NCBI GenBank assembly: GCA_002633005.1
Contig: NMRA01000110.1
Span: 556,623-620,622 of the forward strand
DNA length: 64,000 nt
Origin: Phoronis australis
Taxonomy: Eukaryota > Phoronida > Phoronidae
Direction: 5' to 3'
Under the pieces are notes generated by a model. That model saw nothing but the letters and a program-made list of their open reading frames with translations. It ran no database searches and was not told where the DNA came from. Of this stretch, positions 24,688 to 35,219 are shown in pieces. A program made the position numbers and the translations under genes. Each line of letters begins with the position of its first letter. Within the stretch, counting starts at the first letter, position 1.

Positions 24688-25007
24688 CTTAGTACACAGT
24701 CAACGATTTACATACCTAGTTAATGTTTTCAGCCTTCTCTCTGAAGCCTTTCTCAAACTAATAATGACGTGAGAGGCTGGGACATGTGACGTCAACCTGT
24801 GTGGAGACATCTGATGGATGTCTGGGAATGTTAGTCTGGTTAAAACGTATCTCAAGCAGACATGTTCCAAGACATCTGTCAGATGTCCTCACGCAGGAGG
24901 ACGTCACACATCCCAGCCTTTCATTATTCATTATTAGTTTGAGAAATGCCTCAGAGTGAAGGCCGAAATCGTTAACCAAGTATGTAAATCATTGACAGTG
25001 TATTAAG
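24688..25007. mobile_element. 320-bp fold-back MITE, possibly Tc1/mariner-type
   Basis: The two halves are reverse complements over about 110 bp or more, with scattered mismatches. The left begins GTACACAGTCAACGATTTAC and the right, reverse-complemented, gives ATACACTGTCAATGATTTAC. Both halves share TTTCTCAAACTAATAATGA and GTGACGTC. One parse gives a TA duplication around CACAGTCAACG ends, as in Tc1/mariner MITEs. No gene lies inside. It sits about 380 bp after the FBXL5 stop, probably in the 3' UTR or just beyond. Confidence 0.75.
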
Positions 25008-25489
25008 AACTTTATTGTCATCTGCAGTGTGGATTAATTATTGACTTTCACCGATTCAGGCTCAGAGGCTCCCTCTAGTGGCAAAATGACTTTAATGGTT
25101 GGTAGGTTCTAATGCAAATGGTAAAGATTCATTATAACTGCATGTGCCGTACCTTCTTTGACTTGTCATTCTTCAAAGTTATGAATTTCTATCTAAAATA
25201 AAAGCTTGTGAGATGAAGGATACCTGGGGTCATTGTTAGTGGAGTCCCATCTGTCTACAGTCCAGTGGTAACATATGAACTGTTGGCATTGTATGGTTGT
25301 ATGAGCCCGCATATAATGATCACTACCTGCATTCTCCCAAGGCAATTCCCAATGTGGGCTGACTATTACGCAATCACAATGTAATCTGTACACCAGCGAT
25401 TGGCAGAGTGCAGACACTATTTTTTGCTCTTCGTTAATTACTCCGGGATTTCTTGTTACCAACACATTCATGATGGTACAATTATCTCC

Positions 25490-25986
25490 CTCTAACATTA
25501 CTGACACATTGTAACATAATATGAGACATGTTAATGATGAAGGTAATTAGTAGTTATCTCCCTCTAACATTACTGACACATTGTACCAAAACATGAGACA
25601 TGTTAATGATGAAGGTAATAAGTAGTTATCTCCCTCTAACATTACTGACACATTGTACCAAAACATGAGACATGTTAATGATGAAGGTAATAAGTAGTTA
25701 TCTCCCTCTAACATTACTGACACATTGTACCAAAACATGAGACATGTTAATGATGAAGGTAATAAGTAGTTATCTCCCTCTAACATTACTGACACATTGT
25801 ACCAAAACATGAGACATGTTAATGATGAAGGTAATAAGTAGTTATCTCCCTCTAACATTACTGACACATTGTACCAAAATATGAGACATGTTAATGATGA
25901 AGAGTAATTAGTAGTTATCTCCCTCTAACATTACTGACACAGTGTATCAAAACATGAGACATGTTAATGATGAAGATTAATTAGTA
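25490..25986. repeat. 72-bp minisatellite, about 7 copies
   Basis: Units of 72 bp share TTATCTCCCTCTAACATTAC and GAGACATGTTAATGATGAAG. The central copies are nearly identical and the outer copies are diverged. The minus strand is open through the array, which gives an artefactual 24-residue repeat peptide. Confidence 0.95.
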
Positions 25987-27858
25987 GTAAGGACACTTAT
26001 TCAACGTGTAAAAAAGTTTTGGTCGTCGGGTCTTGTAATTTCTCTCTTTTAAGAGGATTTCCCTTTTTGGTTTTGATTTCCAATTTCTTCTCTTCCGTCT
26101 CTTTGTTAGCATTATTTCGACTTTATTCATGCAAAAACGTTTATTTCAGTTAAATTTACAGTGCAAAAAATATATCTTTCACACAAACCTATCTGTGGAA
26201 CGATAAATCACCTGGCAAATTATCCTCATTTTTCTCATTCATCATTTCAAGCCTTGGCTTGTGCATCCTGAGACGTACACCTATTCATCCTGAGGCATAC
26301 ACTGAGGCATCAAAAACCAGGTTGCTTGCTGGGCAACTGTATCAGAAAAAAGTGTGTCAGCCCGAAGTAAGCTCACCCAGTTTTTTATGTAGTGAGATTT
26401 TCAGGACTCAAAAATTCCATTTCGCACTGGCGCAACTGAGAAACTTGCTACAAATTGTAAATCGAAATTCGTTTGTTTAATTGGGCAGATGTTGCCTGCT
26501 GAGCAATGATGTCATTGCCATCACGTTTGCTAGAAACTCAAAATAACACACCTGCACATTTTGTAAAGTTGATGTTACAGCCAGTATAGAGAGGTCTTAT
26601 ATAAAGTGACTTTGTCCACCACTGGCGGAGTAGACCTGCCGTTTCACCTGTGTTCTATACCACCATTCAATTTCACCCTAAAAATCGCCAGTAAACTGTA
26701 GCACAATCCAAACAGAGTGTCTCGGGACAACTTTTATTCAACTATAGATTTCAATATCATAGAGAGCACTGTAATCTCCAAACTTTTGATTCTGTGAAGA
26801 GCTGGCGTGATTTACTCGTGATTCACTTAGTCAATGTGTAATGCTCAAGCTATGTATCTACTTCTTCACCACCAGGTGTCCTTTGTTGACACGAAGACGA
26901 GACATATTTGTTATTAGGGCTGTCTGTACACACTGCACGGCTGGGTTTAGCTGCTGAGTCAACACCATGCACATTGAATTATACACACAATGCTCCTTTT
27001 ACACAGACCGGAAGTGATACAGTGTGAATAGTGTTTGTCAAATAGAACTATTTTTATGTGTTAATTAAACCTAGTTCAATACATTAATTCTTAATCTCTG
27101 CTTGGGAATCTCAATGCTATTTTTGATCTGGCTTACGTAGCCTGCTATTATAAGAACACGGTCATGATAGCAACCACAAATGTATCTATAACACTTGTCT
27201 TGACTTGTGTTACCGAAGTCGATTCAGAACTTTACAGCATGACCATTAGCTTCAGTAGGTGTTTCTGCAGTTTGTGAAAAAGAATCTGATGAATTAGTAA
27301 CAAATTACTAATTTGTGTACATTTTTGTTTGTCGAAAACCAAATGATACCCTGTGAAAATGTTGTGTATTATATTCTCCCAAATTCAGTCTTGTCAAGGT
27401 GCACATTAAATTTCAGTGAAATTCAACAATTTCAAGTCATTAAAGCGTCATCGTTGTCCTAAATGTGCAGAACTAATGTGTCACTAACACTTTTGAACAT
27501 CACGATTGTAATTGTTGCAGTTAACCTTTTGATTGTGCAGTTGCTATTGAAGTGGATGACCGGAGGATGAAATTGGATAAAAAAGCTTTTAGGTTGCTCT
27601 GTCTGTTAATATGCTTGTATTGATTTCTACTTGTGTTGTTTTGTAACTCTGACTTCCTCTGAATAATCCATGATGAATTTCAGCTATTGCACGGATAGTG
27701 GTGATATACTTTCAGTTAGTTTTTATTTTGGCGGCGTTTAAATTTGTTGCAGTTGCTTTAAAATTGCTTGGAAAAAAGTTGAACTAGATCACAGATCACA
27801 GCAAGATTTTCTGTTCAAATCTCTGGTTTACACGTATTTTAACTATTACCTTGGGACT

Positions 27859-28560
27859 ATGAAATATTCACTTGCAATTGAAAGAACCGTCAATATACGC
27901 TGGGTCAGGGCTCATGTGGGAATTGATGGCAATGAGAATGCAGACAGACTCGCAAAGATAGGAGCAAGCGTTCTGCATTTTGTGCCTGAACCTGCTATTC
28001 TGGTATCTTACGGATGTTGCAGGATGAGTATACGCAACTGGGCACATACCCAGTCAGCAGCCCAGTGGGCATCACTTAACTCCTGCAGAGAGACCAAGGA
28101 GAATTTTCCCAACGTAATCGAACCAAAAGGTTCAAAAAGCCTTCTGAGTCTAGATAGATTGGGTATAAGACACGTCATTCAAATTTTGACGGGCCACTGC
28201 AACCTAGCCCGACACAGACACATTACTGGGCATATGGGGAGCCCTGTGTGTCCTGAGTGTGGTACTGACGTAGAATCTTCTAAACACCTGGTAGAGTCTT
28301 GCCCAGTCTTTTATAAGCTAAGGAGCAACCTACTGGATGGCACTGTTACATGCATACATCATATAGTGCATGGCAATAAATGGAAACGTCTGTCCGTTTT
28401 CCTAAAGGAGACTGGCAGACTTGAAAACTTTCTTCACGAGGAGCCATAATTGGGGTCTCGTGCCTTTGCGCAGGTGTTTTGTGCAATGGGCCCAACCATG
28501 AGGCCTGCGCACGTCTGATGCACCGCAAATGACATCAGACCACCTGCACTGTATTTTTGT
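27859..28560 (+). mobile_element. Non-LTR retrotransposon 3' tail (RNase H end plus zinc knuckle)
   Basis: An open frame at 27859-28449 (196 codons) begins within an RNase H domain: VRAHVGIDGNENADRLAK carries the conserved His and the last catalytic Asp. After a spacer comes a C-terminal zinc knuckle, CPECG to HLVESC (C-x2-C-x8-H-x4-C). This order (reverse transcriptase, RNase H, knuckle, short 3' UTR ending CACCTGCACTGT plus a T-rich tail) fits LINE clades such as I, R1 or LOA. The reverse transcriptase and most of the RNase H are missing, so this is a dead 5'-truncated insertion. A sister copy is at 61973-62405. Confidence 0.8.
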
Positions 28561-30040
28561 TTTTTTTAATATTCAATTTTTTCCATTTCACAGAAGGAAT
28601 GATTGATTTCTGAAATATGGAGTGTTTAACTATTGCTAAGTAACTTGGTTTGATGTACAGCATATTGTAGGCTGCCATAATATGCACGCTAACTTGTTAC
28701 ATTGTACGAACATTTTGACCCAATTGTTTTAACAACTCATTTTGTCCACATCCATTTTGACCAGTAGCATTTTATGGCAAGAAAATTTGACTTTTTGTGC
28801 GAGGAACACAGTCCGTTATAGAGTGGGAAAATTCCATTTCGGACTTATTTTTGAGTTGGATAAACCTTTTGAAATTGATAGCTTTTAACAGGGGACTGTT
28901 TTGTGAGCAGTTACTTAAAACCTAGGTTTGGTCTCACGTTATTCACAACTATTTCTGAAAAATAATCAAATCTCACCTAAGAAAAATGCTAAGCCTCAGA
29001 GAATATATAATTGTTAGTTATTGAGAAAATTGCTAGTAATTATTTCTAGACTCTGATGCTCTCATTATTACTTTGCTAAACTTTTATACACCAACTGTGA
29101 AGTGGGAACAGGAAACTAAATTTCTGACTTTAGTCACTTTCACGAAACAAGTCCCTGTTTTATAAAACAGTAGAAGCTGTTGCGTTTTTGTAATTTATAA
29201 GACACTGACAATGCTTCTAGCTTACTTGTTGCTAAATAGTCAACTGGAATGGAGCCAGTGTATTCAGTTGTAACCTTTAGGGATCATTTTGGATGTCTGG
29301 TATGTGTGGATAAAAGGGCAATATTTTCTCTCAATTTTTATCTTTAACGTTCAAATCCTACCAGGCAACATTTGTGAACAAAAAGCAGGACGGTGGAGTT
29401 AAAAAGGGGAGACATTTTGATAAAAGGCAGGACATCTGTGCCTATGCCAAATGCAAGATTGAAAGGTCAGTCAAGTTGGACAAAAACGCACCCTTTTCCT
29501 TTCATCCTTTCTTATCACAGTTGGAGGGGGTAGTACGCCTGCTAACAGAAACCTTGGAAATTATAATAAATACTGAATTACTTCTCAAAAACCAAAAAAA
29601 CTCGTGGCTGAATGACGCTACTGCAGACAGCCAAATTTTTGAAAGCCCCCAGGGATCATTGAGGAAAAACATTGCTATGGTTCACGTTAGTAGTTTTTTC
29701 TTTTTCGATTCTTTCATTTTTGGGCGGTAGGGTTTTAAAGTGCGATTTTGCCTGCGGTATGTTTGATAATTATTGATAATTATTTATAATTATTGGTTGC
29801 TTTGAACGGCTAACTTTATTTCAGTTAAACCAAACGTGTCCATAGTTGGATCTGTATTTTCATAACACAATAGACCCATGTCGCTAACTTGGCTGTGCTT
29901 GCCGTTTGCATTTAGTTTTGATCAGCTGTTATTTTAGTATCCATTTGGAATGCATAGGGGTCGTATCGGAAACAAAATTGGATAGTGGCATCATTTCAAT
30001 GAAGCTGTTGACTTGTGTTAGGCGTTTACAGCGCCTTAGT
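28561..30040. other. Spacer, nothing recognised
   Basis: AT-rich non-coding sequence. A 118-codon open frame at 29374-29730 has no recognisable domain and no supporting splice or promoter signals. A short TTATTGATAA tandem lies near 29770. Confidence 0.5.
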
Positions 30041-31330
30041 TAACATTTTTATTATGTGCCCACATATTTATATGTCATCTCCGTCCGTCTGTCCTGGCGG
30101 CATCCGGCCGCCTTCCGCTGCTCTATCTCCAAAACCCTTTGACATACGTTCATGAAATTTGGCATATATGTTCGATTCATGAATGGGACGGCATGAGCGA
30201 ACTTTCGGACGGATCCGACTACCGGTGTGCCCCCTAGTGGCAATTTTAGTTTTTTACGCTTACCTTTGTATCTTCAAAAGTCCTGAACGGATTTTCATGA
30301 AATGTGGTATGTCGGCACCTATTAGTGAGATGACGCTATCCTCCCGTTTTCAGATAGATTGGACGTAGTTTGTGCCACCTAGTGGCCATTTTTATCGTTT
30401 TTGAGTCTGTTTTTTTGCGTCCACCCCTCTATCAACCAAACCGCTCGAAGTATGATTGTGAAAATTGGCACGTATGTTCTTACTATGAGGAGGATGGTTG
30501 ACGATGATTTTCCGACGATTTTGACTACTGTGGCGCCTCCTAGTGGCAGTTTTGTTTTTTGCGCCTATGGCTGTATCTCCTAAACTGTTCGCAGGATCTT
30601 TACTTAAATTTAGCAAGTGTATTTATGGGATGTTGACTACGGATGACGACGACTTTCAGACAGATCTGACTACTGTTGTGCCCCCTAGTGTCAATTTTAG
30701 TTTTTTACGTGTAACTCAGTATCTTCAAAGGTCCTCAACAGATTTTTATAAAATTTTAAATCTAGGTATCTATTGGTGTGATGATGCTATCTCCCTGTTT
30801 TTGGATGGAATCGAGGTATTTTGCACCACCTAGTGGCCACTTTTGCTGTTTTCAAATCTTGTTTTTGGTGTCCATCCCTGTATCAACCAGATCATTTGAA
30901 AATTGGCATATATGTTCTCAGTGTGAAGACGACCTTTGATGATAGTGACTGATTACTGTGTCGCCTCCTAGTGGTAGTTTTGATTTGCGCCCACAGTTAT
31001 ATCTCTTAAACCCACTGCAGGATCTTTACTAAATTTAGTAAGGGTATTTATTTGAAGATAACAACAGACGACGACCACTTTCAGGCGGATCCAACGGACA
31101 CTGTGCCCACTAGTGGCAATTTCATTTTATTCTGTTTTCCTTTGTTTCTCTAAAGTTCCTTGACAGATTTTTATGAAATATGGCATGTTCCTGTTTTTGG
31201 ATGGATTGTATGTTTTTGCGCCATCTAGTTTCCATTTTTATGATACAAATAAACAACCCTGAAAGCACACCATTTGCAATGCATTCGTGGGCGCATTTCA
31301 ATGCTCCGCGTTGCTCTTGTTTGTGTTCCT
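30040..31330 (+). repeat. Dispersed repeat family A, copy 2: array of CTCF-like motifs
   Basis: A 1.3-kb array of alternating units of about 145 bp. One unit type ends TGCCCCCTAGTGGCA and the other ends CACCTAGTGGCCA. The TAGTGG cores (or close variants) lie at 30235, 30380, 30541, 30686, 30831, 30969, 31111 and 31225. Between them recur phrases such as GCAGGATCTTTACT, AAATTTAG and TTTTCATGAAAT. All units point the same way. It ends like copy 1 at 8305. No coding capacity. Confidence 0.85.
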
Positions 31331-32481
31331 GACTGTATTCCCAGACCCCCCACCAGTTGTTGTCAATGATCATCATGAGTCTTTTGGATGCAATGTCATA
31401 TCGGTGAAGTGATTATTTCCAAAAAAGTACTTAAATCATCAAATCTACAGTTATTTTGTTGTAACCAGTTCTTGTTATTTCAGTAAAGTTTAACCAGTTC
31501 CTGCCAAAGTGATTGCTGAATATTATTTCTCGTTTTTTTTCATTTTTCCGTCTTATTTTCAAAATTGGTGATATTTTACTCTACTGTATGTGGTTTGTGT
31601 TTCGTTTCCAGATACGTAATTAGTGAAAGGTCATTCACATGAGTCTGCAAGGACTGTATTCCCAAAACAAAGCCTGAGTTGTTTTTGCCAATACGAAAAT
31701 TTGCTCGTTGATCGTATCCAATTTCCTGTTGTTTTGCACCTCAGCAACACTGGTAAAAACGTAGAGTTAGGAAAAGCATTTAAGCAGTTTCCGTGGTTGT
31801 CAAGGACAACCGATTGATTTATGTATTATGTGAGACGGTTGGATTGGAGTTGTAGCTACTTAAGATTTCCAATTTCTCTGGAAACAATCTTGTCTATTTC
31901 ATGTGATTGTCACCTTTTGATAATCCTGGATTCGGAGTAATTGATAAATAGAATAATTAATAAATTTAAAGTATGTGATTGCATTCATACTAGAATAGCT
32001 TGACAACTTGAGATGGAAATTGAGACATCGGTAGTTGTCATCATCTTCAAAACATCTTGCTCAACATTTGCATGACTTTATTACATAAGATTCTTAGTCA
32101 CGTAAGTTTGTNCATTGTCTGTGAAGAGGAATATTCACAGGGAGACCTTTACAAGTTTACAAGTTTACATGGTCACTCACTGATAAAATGTAGTTACAAT
32201 TTTGAATCGCTTCATTTAAAACAAATCAAAAGAATCAAGAGATGGTGGTTTGACAGCACATTTTCATCATTATATGGATGCAGTGGAGAGATAGTGATAG
32301 TTAAATGTTTTCTATTTCTGTTGTCCTAAGATTTATAATAGCTTGATTTTATTTTGATTATTGTAAGTGTATATTGTCAACTGTGGATGTTTGATATAGT
32401 TTGTTTATCTTGATACTGGCTAAGGGTATCTATCTGCACCTTTTTACAAGACTGTAACTGATATGCTAATAGTCATTTACA

Positions 32482-32564
32482 AGGGTCCCGGATTTTGAGA
32501 AGCAGTTTGATGGCGGTTATTCATTAGAGAAAACTGGTTCTAAAAACATTGGAAGACCTGTAAG
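32482..32564 (+). repeat. Dispersed hairpin family, copy
   Basis: Begins AGGGTCCCGGATTTTGAGAA, contains CAGTTTGATGGCGGTTATT and then AAACTGGTTCTAAAAAC, and ends GACCTGTAAG. The two arms are partly complementary. It matches copies at 38932-39008 (same strand), 12670-12750 (opposite strand) and 50909-50990. Confidence 0.6.
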
Positions 32565-32900
32565 TGGCTATTAGTGCAGATATCACCATAAACTAGAAGT
32601 GATGTAATGAGCGTATCACATTGTGTAAAATCCGTGTTTGACAGTCCTCCAGTAATGATTAACTATTCTTTTTCAGACCATCACCCACTGTGATGTCCTC
32701 CGTTGTATCTGTTGATGTCCTTCGTTGTCCCCGGTGATGTCCTCCGTTGTCGCCGGTGATGCCCCATGGATACTGCCGTTCTAGTCACTTCATAGTTGGT
32801 CATAAGTTACCTGAGACCTGACTGATATAACTAAGTTGTGTACAGCTAAATCACAGAGATGTATCCGAGCATTCAGCCTCTGCCACAGAAAAGTATCTAA

Positions 32901-33049
32901 CTATGACAGGGCTAAGTATATACCTGTACTATGACAGGGCTAAGTATATACCTGTACTATGACAGGGCTAAGTATATCCCTGTACTATGACGGGGCTAAG
33001 TATATCCCTGTACTATGACAGGGCTAAGTATATCCCTGTACTATGATAG
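32901..33049 (+). repeat. 28-bp minisatellite, 5.3 copies
   Basis: Five full 28-bp units of the type CTATGACAGGGCTAAGTATA followed by TACCTGTA or TCCCTGTA, plus a partial sixth. Non-coding. Confidence 0.95.
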
Positions 33050-34960
33050 TCAAATATAGGGCCGTCTCCTTCCTACCTCTAACCTGAACATGAAGTGCAC
33101 AAAATTAACTGCACAAACTTTAGCCAGGCATGTCCTTGATGTAGCAGCAACTGGTTTCTACCGCTGAAAGGAAACGAGAGATCAAATTGCATTCTAAATT
33201 AAGCAGTACAGTCTAAGAAGGGTGGGTCAAAACTGACATTTGTTTTACTTGCCAAAATGGTGGTTGGTGATATTTTAGGGGGTGTAAATTATCTCCTGTT
33301 GCAAGCATTTCATTGGATATTCTATGTTGTGAGTGACCTGGTTTATACTTTTTGCTTCAGGTAGTAAAGAGCAAGAGTTGCTCCTTTAAGGATCTTAAAG
33401 ACAAGAATTATAATTAAGACAAACGTTTGTGATTCCAAGTGTTGTTTATGTTTTTACTTGAATGTAGGCAACCAACAACTATGAAGTACGTATGTTGTGG
33501 TCTTGGTTATTAGGGTCAATTTTAAGGTGTCCCTAATGCTGAAAAAATCTGCTTATGACAAAGAGGCTTCACAGTTGTTTGTCTTAACCTTAGACCAACT
33601 AATTTCTGTCACAAAAGAGTATTTCCTGCTTTCAATACGGTCGTCTTGTCCTGTATACCAAATGTTCACTAGTGCTGCCGCGTTTACCAAGTCTTCACTA
33701 GTGCTTTCGATGGTACAACTCTGTGCTTTTCTTGTTCATGTTTTTTTCTACTGCTGTTATCATAGTGTAGGCCAAATTTGAGACCTGTGATGCTATCTGA
33801 TAAGATAAAGTTCTTCACTTCAAATATGTGTAGAATGTAAATGGTTGTACGTAAAGCATTGATTAGTCTCTGACACGCCATCTGTTGGTCGCATCTCGTT
33901 ACCTATTGCAGGGGTGTGGCGATGCATTTCAAAAGATGCTTTAGATCATTGCCTGCTTTCATCAGCCATTTTACATTCCAATTCAACCAAGAAAATATGA
34001 GAAATGTCAAAACTTCGTTCACGTTCGTCATATGTATTCACCGTTTCCAAGAAGGACAATAAAGACTAGCCTTCTTTCAAAAAAGCAACTTTTGATTTTG
34101 ACCACTTGCCATATAGAATTGCTTCATAATAGGCTCAGGGAAATTTGCTTGGAGAGTTAAAGCCACAAAAGCAGTACGGGGGGGGGGGNTGATAGACTTG
34201 AGCCTGATGCAGCGTCATGTTCTGGTATAGAACCATTTGTTTAAATTTTCAATGTGGTGATTTACACATGATAATACTATGGACCAAATGGCATTCACTG
34301 TTTGCTTAGTGAACAATACAATTCACCACTGCTAACTTGATCTAGTTTCAAGTTTGTTACAAAGATCTGATCTAGTTAACATTGACTGTGACTGTCAGCA
34401 TTATATACAGCCACGCTAAGGTGTTACTTATTGTTTGGTCTTCGTAATCAACATGACACGACATCATTAAATCTTGCTTCTTTGTGCTTTTGTGTGTCAT
34501 TTGTAATTTTGTTAATTACAATTTAAACAATAAAGAATGGATTCCTTTCTTGACTGAATTTGTTTTTAATACTTTTTCTTTCTTTTCTTCACTGACATCA
34601 GATTCACCGGTTATTTGATACTTGGGGAGATTGTACTCCTTGTGGTTGCACACTGGTAAGTACTGCTGTTCATCTGCAACCTTTACACATTTTGTTTTGT
34701 TCTCTGCTGTTTGCATGTTCATTGCTAGTAAAGATTTTGGTCACAATATGCTAAAGGCATTCACAAATGCGGGGCTATGACCATCTTTGTTGTGACTGAA
34801 CTCGGCTAAAATTGCCACTCCCCCTGTGGGGTGTACCTGTTAAAGGGCAAGCATAGAAACTAAGGTTTGGTTCATTACTACTAAGCTGGTCCTTGCTCAA
34901 ATGAGAAGTTGTTTTTTGAAAAGATGTGACAGTTTGTCGTTCCTCGAGATTATGCTTGGC

Positions 34961-35219
34961 AAATAATATAAGATGCGATGACAAGTCAACTTGTAGAAGC
35001 AGTTCTTGAGTCATAGAACACAGTCAATAATATAAGTCACCATGACAAGTCGGCTTGTAGAAGCTGTTCTTGAGTCATAGTGCACAGTCAATATTGTAAG
35101 ACGTCATGGCAAGTCCACTTGTAGAAGCTGTTCTTGAGTCATAGTGCACAGTCAATAATATAAGTCACCATGACAAGTCGGCTTGTAGAAGCTGTTCTTG
35201 AGTCATAGTGCACTGTCAA
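34961..35219 (+). repeat. Minisatellite of about 64 bp, 4 copies
   Basis: Four units share ATGACAAGTCGGCTTGTAGA and TTCTTGAGTCATAG, with limited substitutions. Each unit contains the near-palindrome AAGTCGGCTT. Non-coding. Confidence 0.92.

Larger units (their letters stand above)
24308..27840. other. FBXL5 3' flank and spacer
   Basis: Contains the fold-back MITE (24688-25007), a CTCF-like site (25067-25084), a poly(A)-type AATAAA at 25197 and the 72-bp minisatellite (25490-25986). From about 25990 to 27840 I recognise nothing. Confidence 0.6.

Noticed and set aside
25547-25867. Minus-strand repeat protein of 106 codons
   Set aside because: It is the 72-bp minisatellite translated; no start context or domain supports it.
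27859-28449. Retroviral or LTR-element RNase H
   Set aside because: The RNase H end is followed by a C-x2-C-x8-H-x4-C knuckle and a short T-rich 3' end, with no integrase or LTR. This fits a LINE.
29345-29365. B-box-like GTTCAAATCCTA suggesting a tRNA or SINE
   Set aside because: No A box at the right distance and no cloverleaf. I found no convincing tRNA anywhere in the window.
29374-29730. 118-codon frame MNKKQDGG...
   Set aside because: No recognisable domain, ordinary base composition for the spacer, and no splice or promoter support.
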